Assembly: GCA_022494885.1 (NCBI GenBank)
Contig: JAGVSM010000963.1
Span: 1-64,000 of the forward strand
DNA length: 64,000 bases
Direction of reading: 5' to 3'
DNA from: Micrasema longulum
Taxonomy: Eukaryota; Arthropoda; Insecta; Trichoptera; Brachycentridae
The notes beneath the pieces are model-generated. The model searched no databases, had not been told where the DNA came from, and saw only the letters and a list, made by a program, of their open reading frames with translations. Shown here in pieces: positions 45,101-55,429 of the stretch; the first letter of the stretch is position 1, and each line of letters begins with the position of its first letter. Made by a program: the position numbers and the translations under genes.

Positions 45101-47995
45101 TGTCAATCGCATCCTCTAAACTGTTGTTAAACCAATTGGAGGTTATATTTATCCAACTGTCCATACAATAATTCCCATGAAGAATGCCTATTTGTAGATT
45201 TTTGAATACTTCGGAATATTGTACTACTGTTGTCTGATTAAAATGAATGTATTCTGTTTCTTTGCTGTTGTTTAACCAAATAGCCACACCATATCCTAAA
45301 TTGGAACTGAGAGTACTATAAGAAACATTTCTATTTCCTCCAGTGTAAGTAATGTTAATTCCATCTCCTTTATTGAATGATATACGACTTTCTGTAACGT
45401 TCACATCGCCTACTCCACTGACTATGTGGAGTCCAGCTACGTGATTATTATTTGATATGGAGCTTTTGTGGACATGAATTTGGGATCTCAAATTTTCAAT
45501 GGCTATACCTCTTCCATTGTTATCAGCTATTACGCTATTAGTTACATTCAGGTCATATGTTTTGCTCAGACCTGATGTTAATCGCATAAATCCAATAATT
45601 TCTGTTTTTGTTTGAGCGCGATATTCAATAAATATTTTATTCCTCGTAGTCATAATACTTTGGGGTCTTGTGTGATTTTTCAATTTAAAACTTGCTAAAA
45701 GTTTATCATTAATAGATCCTCCATCATAAACAGATATCACAGCTGATTCGTTTCGATCAGTCATAAGTTTAATAAAATTCAATGTTAGGACGTGTCCCGG
45801 TCTAGTGTAGAAATACTTATGACAGTTTCTTTCAGAATTTGAATACTTTGATTGTTCTATAGACATTTGTATAGGGAATGTCTGGCTGGCTGTTGTAGGC
45901 AAAGTACAAAAATCATATATGTCCGCCCTGTCATGTTTTTCATTTGGGTTTATTTCATGAACAACATATTTGATTCCATCTCCTCCATTTTCATTTATAA
46001 TGCAATTGTCGATATGTGATAATCCATATGTTGAATTAATGTAAACGCCATATCCTCTGTTGTTTCTTATTGTGCAATTGTTGATTGATATAGGAGCATT
46101 TGGAGAAGTTACATTAATACCATTATAAGCCGAGTTGGAGATTTCTAGATCCTTCATGTCGGGCGGAACTCCTATGATATCTATTGCACCAGTTGCATTA
46201 TTGTTTCTACCTACCCCAGCATATTTTAAGACAATATTGGATAATCTCGACATGGATGTCGGGACGTATAAGGTATTCGACATAGTGAGAATTCTATCAA
46301 ACTGAGCATTTTCAAATCGGATACCTCTCCAGTACCTGGTAGTTTGTACACGATTACCATTTTCATGAATATCTAAGCATTTAATACCGAGGTCAGGATG
46401 GTAGTCACAGACACCAGATCCTAGCTGCCTGGAGCTCCAATTACACTGGGTGATTTCTGATTCTGTTCCTTTGCACCTCGGTTCTTCGTATAAAAGCCGA
46501 GGCTTTCTTCCTGGATGCCTGTCTATCCAATTGTAAAATTCTCCACCATGAAACCCAAGTTGACGGCAGGCGGTCTCCATATCGTAGCGAGTCCAACTGT
46601 AAAGGGAAAATACTTTTGAAATATAATATCTGCACATTAAATTCTCCAAAAAAATTTCTTCATTGAGTTGATTATTTGGGATGGTGGCTGGATGTACATA
46701 TTGCGTGGTTTATATAATTTACCTATGTATGTACAGTATGTAATGCACATGAATGCGTATGTTCCTATTTTTTTTTCATAAATTTATGCACTCATCATAA
46801 TATTTAGATAACTTATATTTACTCCTATTCTATCACTTTCATGTGTGTTTAATTAACTTTTATCTACATATATATGTGTAAAATATTCCATTAACTGACA
46901 CCTACTATCGGGTTGTTGTTCTGTGGCTAGCATTATGGACTCACAAATCAGAAGTCTGAGGTTCGAATCCCACTCTACCCCAAATTGAATCCCATTTTCC
47001 AATACCTAGTTAGTCACTTGCGACTCATTGAAAATGGTCCCAAAATGGAAATATTTGGGTAAATCATTGAAACACATACATTTTCATTATTTTACTAATC
47101 AAAAACATAGTTTTTATGTAATATGGAATATATTATAAACATCCCTTTAAAATATTTACATTGACTTCAGACTTCATGCATTTTTAGTCTTTTGTACAGA
47201 AGACAATTTTGACACATCGCTTTTTTTCCTTTTCCAATAAGGTAATTTTTGTCTTTAAATGTGTACATGTAGGTATAGCATTTTATGTATGTGTGTGTAT
47301 GCATTGGGAATTTTCGTTTATTCATAGAAAACATTATTGTTTTATTTTTTAATATTACAATTTTTGTTACTTTGGATATTTATATTTTTTAGTTTATTTT
47401 TAAAAGCTTGATTCTATTTTTCTTACTTCAATATCTGTATTTTACTTTTATATGTGACTGTAAAGTTTATATGCAATAAAAATTAATTTTGTTTATTGAC
47501 ATTTGACATTTTGTGATTAAAAGTTTTTGTGATGATGAAAAGTGAACATCAAATTTAATGTCTAGTTCATGTAGAATGTGTATGTGCGAATATCAAAATA
47601 ATATTTCCAGTGAATATTTGGCAGGATTGTTAAAAATAAAAATCAATAATTTTATATTATTTTTACCTCTTTCAATCAAATCGTCAATATGAAATATTTT
47701 CTTGTGTTAGCTGTTTTAACAAAAAAACCTTGTATTATTTTTAATCCCATCAGTGAAGTACCTGGATAATCAATCTATACAGGTGCATTACTGATGGCTT
47801 AATTTGAAGAAAGTATACAATGATAACTTACTTTCTGGAATTGGTGCAGACAGATCTCCATTCTCCCTTATGTAGAAGTTGCACTCGCCCAGCAAGTATA
47901 GAGGGTCCATCTACCAATCGGATATCAGGAATTTCCTTTACAACTGGTGGTGGAGCATTTGCACTTATTAGCTGGATTTTATTTTGATCTGTGCC
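34892..47995 (-). CDS. bark: Bark beetle / Anakonda, tricellular junction transmembrane protein (5' end missing)
   Basis: Thirteen exons join in frame: 47995-47832, 46596-40382, 40269-40058, 39972-39837, 39681-39462, 39205-39080, 38232-38203, 37862-37604, 37002-36801, 36491-36359, 36135-36015, 35939-35279, 35193-34892. They total 8781 nt, 2926 codons plus stop. Order, numbered from the first visible residue: SRCR 1 (~29-128), beta-helix with CUB-like segment, SRCR 2 (~894-997), second beta-helix/CUB unit, SRCR 3 (~1730-1855), third unit, C-type lectin domain (~2425-2521), one membrane span (~2536-2560) and a ~366-residue cytoplasmic tail ending LETAM. Anakonda/Bark is known from Drosophila as a triple-repeat protein needed for tricellular junctions and septate junction maturation. 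The first visible exon starts in phase 0 without a start codon or signal peptide, so upstream exon(s) are absent. Confidence 0.93.
36359..36491 (-). CDS. bark: bark transmembrane exon
   Basis: Bounded by TTTCTAG and GTAAAG. It encodes VTVAVIGVLAATVLFVLAAI, a single hydrophobic helix, followed by C-W-Y and a basic KSKHR stop-transfer sequence. This gives a type I topology with the large repeat region outside. Confidence 0.92.
36801..37862 (-). CDS. bark: bark C-type lectin exons
   Basis: Exons 37862-37604 and 37002-36801. The first closes the third repeat (HNYWGYNE ... EFRPFYL) and opens the lectin fold at CPPGWDLVGDTCYIY with an F-E-Q-A-R-Q-F-C helix. The second holds Q-W-Y-Q-Y-S-D and the closing C-D-Q-K-N-T-F-V-C-E-I. 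I see no EPN or QPD plus WND calcium/sugar motif, so carbohydrate binding is doubtful. Confidence 0.9.
38203..38232 (-). CDS. bark: bark 30-nt microexon
   Basis: Between TTCTAG and GTATGT lie exactly 30 bases coding F-V-D-S-N-P-N-I-F. Including this exon keeps phase between 39080 (ends 2 nt into a codon) and 37862 (starts with the third base). Omitting it would put the lectin exons out of phase, so it is required. Confidence 0.8.
39080..40269 (-). CDS. bark: bark exons of the third beta-helix
   Basis: Four exons (40269-40058, 39972-39837, 39681-39462, 39205-39080), all with GT-AG borders and matching phases, encode beta-helix-type rungs with N-x-[IVLF]-x-x-N patterns such as NISYSTFSRNNEG and NNLVRNNVGGLSL. 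Confidence 0.9.
40382..46596 (-). CDS. bark: bark giant exon, repeats 1, 2 and most of 3
   Basis: A single 6215-nt exon after TTTACAG and before GTAAGT is open throughout. It holds the end of SRCR 1 (through HPDLGIKC), the first beta-helix with an inserted CUB-like segment (SVYDGG, KIFIEYRAQ), SRCR 2 (IRLLGG ... DVGVKC), a second CUB-like unit (ICVYDSPN, YGIVIDYDSG) and SRCR 3 (WVPMCDQRFTERNAQVVCRE ... VFIHC). Units 1 and 2 close with NWLGF and NWWGY followed by a P-Y-L. Many N-x-[ST] sites fit an extracellular protein. The upstream M of the open frame lies in intron and is not the start. Confidence 0.95.
46597..47831 (-). other. bark intron with a SINE B copy
   Basis: Intron between GTAAGT (47831) and TTTACAG (46597). 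Apart from the SINE B copy it is AT-rich and unremarkable. Confidence 0.7.
46909..47070 (+). mobile_element. SINE B, tRNA-derived
   Basis: Box A-like TGTGGCTAGCATTATGG, box B GAGGTTCGAATCCCACTC, then a body with TTTTCCAATACCTAGTTA, CATTGAAAATGGTCCCAAAA and ATTTGGGTAAATCATTGAA. It is antisense to bark. Confidence 0.85.
47832..47995 (-). CDS. bark: bark first visible exon
   Basis: The acceptor TTTTGCAG precedes 47995; donor GTAAGT. It encodes 54 residues including IRLVDGPSILAGRVQLLHKG and EWRSVCTN, the first half of SRCR 1, joining directly to N-W-T-R-Y-D in the giant exon. It starts in phase 0 with no Met, so it is not the first coding exon. Confidence 0.93.
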
Positions 47996-47999
47996 CTGC

Positions 48000-48365
48000 A
48001 AAAAAAAACAGGAAAATCAAAATTTAGTGTTGCGGACTAGTGTGCTATTTACAACTCGTTGATAAATGAAATATTTGTGTAATATGTAACAAATATTTAT
48101 TTTTAAAATATACATTTTAATAAAATATAATTTTTAATTTTTGAAAAGTAGGTTTAAAACCATATTGTCAGTGGTAATTTGAAATGCTGTAAGGGATAAA
48201 GTTTAAATTACTACACTGAAATAAACACTACAATTTATTGATAAAAACAAGTTGCATAATTTTATTTATTTTTCTTTCCTCTCTCAAACAATTTATATTG
48301 TCCCTTACAGCATTTTAAATTAATGCCATCGATATGATTTTCATTTTTAAATAATATTTTTTGGA
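48000..48365. other. Upstream/intronic to bark, nothing seen
   Basis: AT-rich sequence immediately 5' of the first visible bark exon. No signal-peptide exon recognised. Confidence 0.4.
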
Positions 48366-48369
48366 AAGG

Positions 48370-48600
48370 AAAAATATTTGCACATATTTTTTGAGACCTA
48401 TTCTGTCGATTTATGTGTCAGCTCTTTAACTTCATAAAAATCAACAGGTGGATGAGTTGAATCTGAAATTGAAAGGCAGGATGGTGAATGCAGTGTGTAA
48501 AGTTATCACTCAAACCAGCCAATGACAGGTCATGATCCCTGTAATTGTAAATAGTGTAAATGCCTAGACTGTTTAAATGCCTATCTCTGTTATACTACCT
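48370..48600 (-). repeat. Repeat C copy, long form
   Basis: On the minus strand: CAGTCTAGGCATTTACA, GACCTGTCATTGGCTGG, TTTACACACTGCATTCACCA and then CACCTGTTGATTTTTATGAA. It includes the outer segment also seen at 60830-60925, showing the family is at least ~230 bp long. Confidence 0.75.
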
Positions 48601-48609
48601 ATATCAACT

Positions 48610-49465
48610 TATCAATAGTTATTTAAAAATATATTTTTAGGTACCACATTTCAATTGAAAATTACTTTATGAATTTTACGAAAATATCAACAAATTTATG
48701 AAACGGATACAGAATATGAAAATAATTATAACATAAATTTTAAAAAAAGTATTTATACATTTTCCATGGTGAATGATTAAAATTATTGATTAATTACAAT
48801 AAATGTACCGAGTAATACAATAAACCTAAGAATAATAAAACGTCATAAATAAATAAAAAATATTATGTTTTAAACATAAACATATGATAATAATGACTTA
48901 ATTCAATATTAATATTAAGTAGTAAAATTAAATAAACATTATTACAATTTTCAAGATAAAGAGAGCAAAATTTAGTGATCAAATATAAATAATAATGAAG
49001 AAAGAAGAAAGTTAAAACTTTTTTTTATAAAATAAGAAATTAGTTAAAAAAAACGAGAAATTAAAAAAAAATAAAAAAAAAATAACGAAACATTATAATG
49101 AACCAACAAATTTTAGTATTTTAATTTGAAAATATAAAAAAGAGAAAAGTTAATTACTGTAAAAAAGTAATAAATGGTTTAATTTTCTTTATCTTTCAAG
49201 TGATTGCATGGACCAAAAAACATGAATGTATATAATATTATATTAGCTCAGTAAGTGCACTCATGCACTGTTCCAAGAATTATAGCCTAGTAAATGCGCT
49301 CATGCAGTTTACCCAGATAAGTGCAGGCTAAAAGCAGGGCTGAATTGAAAAATCTAAATTAGCTACCTACTGACAACGTTTTTTGCCGTCAAAAAATAAT
49401 GTCTTCATTTTTAGTACCTACGGACAGAAAAGACCGGATTTCAGTCCATATTATAAATGATTTTT
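48610..49465. other. A-rich sequence, no gene seen
   Basis: Extremely A-rich on the plus strand, especially 49000-49085. No gene. Confidence 0.5.
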
Positions 49466-49470
49466 TTTGC

Positions 49471-49690
49471 AACAGAGAGGAAAAACATTTATGAAAGGGG
49501 AATACAGAAGTCTAGGCATTTACAGGGCTAATGACTTGTCATTTGCTGGTTAGAGTGGCCACTTTACATAGGCAGAATGGTGAACGTTACATAGTGTGTG
49601 CCACTTAAACCACCCAATCATAAACCCGCAAATGCTTAAACTTCCATATTCCCTTCTCAAAAATGTTTTCCCTCCGAGTTGCGGTAAATT
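49471..49690. repeat. Repeat C head-to-head foldback
   Basis: The left half (GCAACAGAGAGGAAAAACAT ... AGTCTAGGCATTTACAGGG) and the complement of the right half (CGCAACTCGGAGGGAAAACA ... GGAAGTTTAAGCATTTGCGG) are two copies of the same family start in opposite orientation, meeting near 49565. Confidence 0.8.
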
Positions 49691-50059
49691 TCAAAGTCTT
49701 CGTTATTATTTACTCATATTACATACTTGAAAGAAAGTCATTTATTATTTGAACAAAATACGTTAGTGAATAGTTACTAGATTTATTACGATAACCACAG
49801 TTTCTTACTTCGACGTTTGTTTTTATTTATACGATTTTTTTGTGAATTATGTATTTGTACAACTGTTTTTCGAACCTACGAATTCTCGCGATATAAATAT
49901 TAAAGCATTTTTACACCCATGTTTTATAAACATCCATATTTTGGCGGCGAGTCTAGTAAAATAAAACAGTTTAATTTTCGCATTTTAAAAGCATATTCGA
50001 AATAGTAAAAACAAAAAAATTATCAGTATTTTTACTATAAACGAATGTTTATAGACAAG

Positions 50060-50222
50060 TGCGGGATTTAAACTTGATTTGATCAGAGGTCCGAGGTTCG
50101 AACCCCACGCTATCTCAATTTGATTTCCATTTTCTAATAGTGAGTTATTGAAAATTTCATTTTCTAATAGTGAGTTATATATGAAAATTGCCATCAAAAT
50201 TTAAATTTTTGGATAAATTATA
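50060..50222 (+). mobile_element. SINE B fragment
   Basis: The box B-like CCGAGGTTCGAACCCCAC and the body TTTTCTAATAGTGAGTTAT are present; the latter is duplicated within the element (about 50130-50148 and 50159-50177). The box A part is degraded. Confidence 0.75.
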
Positions 50223-50299
50223 AGAACGCATATATTTATTTTTCTTTAAAAAAATATTAAAAAACTGCCACAAATTTTGTCAATATTGACAAATATTTT

Positions 50300-50415
50300 C
50301 ATTTCATTAAAATTCATAGATGGACGAATTGAAGAAATATGGATGTTAAAACATGGGTAGAATGGTAAAAGTTAGATACACAGTGTGTAAATTGAACAAA
50401 TCCCACGTATCTGAT
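50300..50415 (-). repeat. Repeat C fragment
   Basis: GGTAGAATGGTAAAAGTTAG and CACAGTGTGTAAATTGAAC are the complement of the family's central CACACTGTGTAACATTCACC segment, with the outer GATGGACGAATTGAAGAAAT block. Confidence 0.6.
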
Positions 50416-50419
50416 ATAT

Positions 50420-51095
50420 TTAGTATAGGGTATTGTTCCTATAGAACAAACCTTTTGAACTTTTTCAAAGATGGTGAATGGTAATTATATTGATTTATTT
50501 ATGCATTTCGTAATATATACTATTTTTACTAATAATATTAGTAATGAGTACTTATGATTTTCTTGCCATATTACTTTAAAATATTTCATTATTTTATTTG
50601 TGTTTTACATTTATTCTTGAATTGTTTCAACTTTCTACTGAATATGTTGTATAATTTTTAGGTATTAAAAAAAAAAAACTTGTATAATCTTGGGTAAAAG
50701 GAAATTTATGTTTTTAAAAAAATATACATATTAAGCCAAATATGTTAGTATTATAATTTTTTGTAAAAGGCTGATTTGTCGTTTATGTTATAAATCATAT
50801 AGGTACTATAAGTTATAAGCCCTGAAAATGCCTATAGGTAAAAATATTCTCAATCTAAATCAAATCAAGTTTATATCAAATCAAGTTGAACATAATTTTT
50901 AAAACGATTCATAGTCGATAGTGAAAGGCTTAAGGGTGTTTTCATGAAAAAAAACTAATTAAAAGTAGGTACCTACTAGGTATAAAAAAATACTTAAAAA
51001 GATCTTTCAATATTATATTCTCATAAGCCATAATTATTTACTATTCACACATTTATAGCGAATACAATATTTTTTGTATTGTTTTTTTAATAATT
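50420..51095. other. AT-rich, no gene seen
   Basis: No recognisable feature. Confidence 0.45.
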
Positions 51096-51099
51096 AAAA

Positions 51100-51250
51100 A
51101 CTGCCTCTGAGTGAGTGTTTCAGAAGTGATTTTCGTGAGCTCAGACGCCATTATTTGACGCCACGACAAACCCGGAGAAAGCACGCGCCACCATAAAACA
51201 CGAAGTTCATATGCGCTCAAATGACAATGTGCATCATGCATCATGCATCA
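51100..51250. other. CpG-richer patch with a short tandem repeat
   Basis: A patch with several CpGs (CTCAGACGCC, GACGCCACGACAAACCCGG, GCACGCGCC) ends in three copies of GCATCAT/CATCATG at 51230-51251. A 63-codon minus-strand frame spans it. Possible regulatory or first-exon sequence; unassigned. Confidence 0.3.
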
Positions 51251-51633
51251 TGAATAATGTTGTTTCATATCAGTAAATTGTCACGCTCCTGTCCTCATTA
51301 ATGACCCAAAGTCAACGTTCTCTGTTAAGAAAATACCACATCTTTAATGACGGGTTCCTTTCTTACCAATGTAAAAGCGAGTATACCTGAAACATTATTT
51401 ACAAACAATCATACGTACTATCTAGATTAGTTCAACATACTCATTCAGTTGTACGTAGGAAAAATGTACTACTGACATTACAACAATAACCAAGAAACCA
51501 AAAATTCAATTTGTTTATATGTAAAATTCAATTTATTTATGGTAACGTATACAATATATATAATGTACTTATGAGTACATCATAATTATGTATGTAAGAT
51601 TTACAAATATACTAAAGTATCTTATACCTAACA

Positions 51634-51979
51634 CAGGGTGTTCTTTAAACCCTGTCACATCCGAAACCACGATGATCAGTATGGGCAAGAAGACATATTA
51701 GCATATTTAAAAAAATATTTAGAACAAAGAATTTGTTTAAAAATAAAATATTTAAAAAAACAAATGGTTGCTTATTTCTGCAGGGGAGAAGTGAGAGGAG
51801 CGCGGCGCAGTATCAGATTCCCTCCTCCCTCTCCTCGCTTCTTCCCTGCAGAAGTAAGCAACCATTTGCTTTTTTTAAATTTTATTCGTTCTAAAAATAT
51901 ATTTTTATGTGCCAATATGTCTTCTTGCTCATACCGATCATCGTGGTTTCGGATGTGACAGGGTTTAATGAAGACCCTG
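51634..51979. mobile_element. 346-bp foldback MITE
   Basis: It starts CAGGGTGTTCTTTAAACCCT and ends with its near-complement (GGGTTTAATGAAGACCCTG). The arms run inward about 150 bp with high identity: ACATCCGAAACCACGATGAT and CAAATGGTTGCTTA blocks occur on both strands, with one ~20-bp indel. The short centre is C/T- and G/A-rich. The 106-codon plus-strand frame across it is a by-product, so no protein is called. Confidence 0.92.
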
Positions 51980-52214
51980 TATGTTGAGATTAGTTAGATT
52001 TGTCACCCAAGTAATCAATACATTATTATTTATTTGATTAAGGTACCCAGGTAATATTTTGATTATAAAAACGTTCTGGCTTTGTGCTCCATATTTTTTT
52101 GGTTTGTACCAACGCACTACATTAATTAAATATCTCAGGTACGTAGCTATATCTGGTAAATCTGTATTTTGAAAAAAAAATATCGGTTAAATTATCAAAC
52201 TTCTCGGTTTTATC

Positions 52215-52938
52215 AACAGAGTGACGGCGGACTTTAAAAATATTAATACCATCAAAACTCTTTATTGCTCACTAGTTCGACCACATCTAGAATACGCTTC
52301 TCCCATTTGGTCTCCATTCTACAGGACTCATATTGACCGTATCGAGTCTGTCCAACACCGTTTTCTAAGAAAAGTGGCATGGTTGCTCGGATTACAAAGG
52401 GGGTAATTATTCTTATTTTGAAGTAGAGCAATCTCTTAATCTGTCTTCATTGGAGAGACGTAGAACTGAGATGAACCTTATATGCATTTTCAAAATACTT
52501 ATGCTTTAAGTGATGTCCCATCTCTGTTGCAATCAATTTCTTTTCATGTTCCCAACCGTGTCACCAGAAGTCAAAATCTGCTATTTATAAAATCTTCTAA
52601 GAGCAACTTTGGTTTTTATGCCCCAATGTCCAGAATGTGTAGATTAGTCAATTCATCACACTACTTGGAATTTTTCGGGATAGATCTTCCGGCTTTTCGT
52701 AGATCTCTTCGCGACTAAACAGTGTGGGATGAAGTTGGATTGGCATGGTTTAGCTCAAAGTTTTAGGTCTTTCGTTTTTTTGAATATATTGTATACAATT
52801 ATTGTTTTGCCCTTGTTTGTCTTTGCTAAATAGTTTTATGTTCTTTTTGTTCAGTTTCTTGCATTTATGTTTCTTCATGTAACTGTTGTAATTGACTTAG
52901 GCCGTATGTATATAATAAATAAATAAATAAATAAATAA
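52215..52938 (+). mobile_element. LINE 3' end with (AATA)n tail
   Basis: The plus strand encodes TIKTLYCSLVRPHLEYASPI and IDRIESVQHRFLRKVAW, the classic block after the LINE reverse-transcriptase core (LVRP-LEYAS-W, QHRFLR). After a frameshift near 52405-52500 the frame continues with NFGFYAPMSRMCRL and LPAFRRSLRD and stops. The 3' UTR ends in (AATA)n at 52914-52939. The family also occurs at 9735-10130. Confidence 0.9.
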
Positions 52939-53104
52939 AATTACGCAGACCCTCCACTGCTGATACAAAAAGAAAGTATTTAAAAGTCAGATCTGAATTC
53001 AGCACGACTATTTGTTTTAGATTGGCGATTTTATTATTTAACTCGTAAAATTATTATTTTGAACCGGCTATCATAAATGATTTTAGCAGATTTTTTATCA
53101 ATAT

Positions 53105-53490
53105 AAATTATATTTGTGTCCAGGCGGGTGAAGAATACAGTTCTGTGTGTGAAATAGGACCAGAACCCAGGACGAGTGTTTTCGACTCTTTGCTGCTGCT
53201 TTCAGGTAAAAATCCTCAATAAGGAAATCAAGTAGATCGGTTGGCGCTTTCGCCTGCTATTCTTGAGATCTTGGGTTCGATTCCTGGCAGACTGGATGTG
53301 AATAAATATTGTTTTTAGAAGTTGTTTAAACTGCAATGTTTCATTGTTCCTGGACTGGCACCTGAAGTGTGGGACTGATCACTTTACCTTTATGTAACAG
53401 ATGATCGAAATACGCTGCATTTGATTGTAAAACGCAGTGCCCTATGTACCACTGGGTGCAAAAAGGGAAATAATGATGATATATCAAATA
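53105..53490 (+). mobile_element. SINE A, 5'-extended form
   Basis: The tRNA-like part (GGTTGGCGCTTTCGCCTGC, box B TGGGTTCGATTCC) and body (GACTGATCAC, AGTGCCCTATGTACCA) match SINE A. Upstream there is a ~130-bp block (ACGAGTGTTTTCGACTC, TCAGGTAAAAATCC) that is absent from the 8787-9043 copy but present at 55030-55425. Confidence 0.8.
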
Positions 53491-53499
53491 TATATCACA

Positions 53500-55025
53500 A
53501 AAATGTATTTTTAAATGATGGTAGTGCCTACCAGTTAGCTCTAAGCAGAAATGCACATTAGAATTAATGTACTTTTTATTAGGATACAGTTACAAATAAT
53601 ACACATATCATAATTTGCAGAATATGCCCGTAAATAAACTGAATGAAAAAATAGTAGAAAAAATGAACTACCTAATATAAAAAAAAATGCAGGTACATTT
53701 GTCCATTATTAAGGCCATTTCAAAAAAATTATAACATCAGCCAAAAACAATTTTTTAGATTCGATATATTTTTATTTGCAAACTGACGTAGGTACTAATT
53801 TATTTTTAAAATTCAAAAACAAATTTTTAAATTAACGTTTGCAAATTTAATACTAATTCGATTCTGAAAAGCCAATAGACATTTGGGCGTCGAATTACCA
53901 GCGCTAATTAGAACCAACTGCCAACCTTTGAGTGTAACTATTTTTCGTAGTCCATAAGTTAATACTAGAATATAATAAATTAGTTTGTAAGTGCAATAAA
54001 GCAGTAACATATTCAATTTATATACGTACATGTAACATTTTCTATATTTCTAAGCTGGGTACCTATATTCAAAACTAAGTAAGAAATTACGATTGCGTTA
54101 GCTTGAGAAATTTAAAGTTTAGGCGCCACGGAAATGCTTATTTAAAAGAAATTAATATTGTATTTATTATAGTTGTGTTGCTGACACATTAAATTCAAAG
54201 TTTAAATATTATATAACTAGGTAGGGACTTTAAATACGTGAAACAAAATAACGTCATATACAGCCAATATGGGGTCTACCCTCTCTTTAGGCCGGATATT
54301 CATTTTTCGCTCCACTTGATCAAGGAATCGTTATTTACCACGTTTAGCGTATTATTTCATATTATTATAACAGTAGGAGAACAAAATCAAATATAAATAA
54401 GCAGTACGCTTGTGAATTTTCGACTAATGTAATAGAGGCGCAAAAATTCAAAAAGGTTTAATACGGGACACGAACAAAACCTATTTAAATGAACTAGAAA
54501 GTGGCCATTACTAAGGCATTATCCTACAAAAAATATTGTACAATAGAAACAATGAAATATTGCAAACATTGTTTTCGGAGGTTGTGACACGCATATTTTT
54601 TTATCTTTTCGCTAAGGAAATGACAGACTCAGGATGTGGTATAGTAAATTGTGTAAGGTCCTACTTTATACTGACCGCACTATACTATTGACAACATTAA
54701 TCACATAAGAAAAATAATATGTTAACCAAAATTATAATTCAATAATACATCAATTATTATATTGTCATACATGATTCCAAAAAATTACATAGATATATAT
54801 TTTAAATTTAATCATAGACGCTCTTTAGAACATTCCCATATTACTTCTCGAAGAGTAGAGATTTTTAACATTTTGAATAAAAAGAAAATACGACTTATTT
54901 TATGAATCATCACTCATGATAAATAAAAATAAAAAGAGCGTCGTTGGCAAATCAAACAATAAATTATGTTTCATCAACAAAAATATGAAATATTTACTAA
55001 CATTATTTTAATTCTTAACCTTGCT
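53500..55025. other. AT-rich, no gene seen
   Basis: No conserved frame, RNA or bounded repeat recognised. Confidence 0.45.
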
Positions 55026-55029
55026 CCAT

Positions 55030-55425
55030 ATCTGTCTGTATTCAGACGGATGAAGAAAACAGTTTTATGTGATAAATAGAACCAGAACCCTACCCTGGCC
55101 GAGTGTTTTCGACTAAATGGCTACTCTCAGGTAAAAATCCCGAAAAAGCCAATCGAGCGGGGTTAGTCGGCCTCGTAGTGTAGTAGTTGGCGAATTCGCC
55201 CACCTTAAGGTCCCGGATTCAATTCCTGGCAACGTCGACGTGAAATATTTATTTTAAAGGTGTTTTAAGACTGCAATATTTCAGTCCCAGAACTGGTACT
55301 TGAAGCGTAAGACTGATCACACAGTCTCCATGTTATAGATGATAGAGTTATGCTGCATTTAGTGTTTTAATGTTGTGCCCTATGCACCATCAGGTGCCGT
55401 AGGGGTATGATGATAATTTGAAAAA
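55030..55425 (+). mobile_element. SINE A, 5'-extended form, best copy
   Basis: The extension (GCCGAGTGTTTTCGACTAA, TCAGGTAAAAATCCCG) precedes a tRNA-like head GTCGGCCTCGTAGTGTAG with box B CCGGATTCAATTCC and body with AAGACTGATCACACAG and GTGCCCTATGCACCAT. The second A-box-like region is intact here. Confidence 0.85.
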
Positions 55426-55429
55426 CCTT

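Noticed and set aside
46597..46649. Upstream Met and about 18 residues before the giant bark exon
   Set aside because: A TTTACAG acceptor at 46597 and the SRCR join to the 47995-47832 exon show that this part is intron.
51367..51386. A 20-nt minus-strand segment between TTTCAG and GTAAGA, like a microexon upstream of bark
   Set aside because: Splice signals look good but 20 nt does not fit phase 0 into the 47995 exon by itself, and no partner exon is visible; chance is likely.
51638..51958. 106-codon open frame on the plus strand
   Set aside because: It runs through both arms of the foldback MITE; the two halves are complements of each other, so it is not a protein gene.
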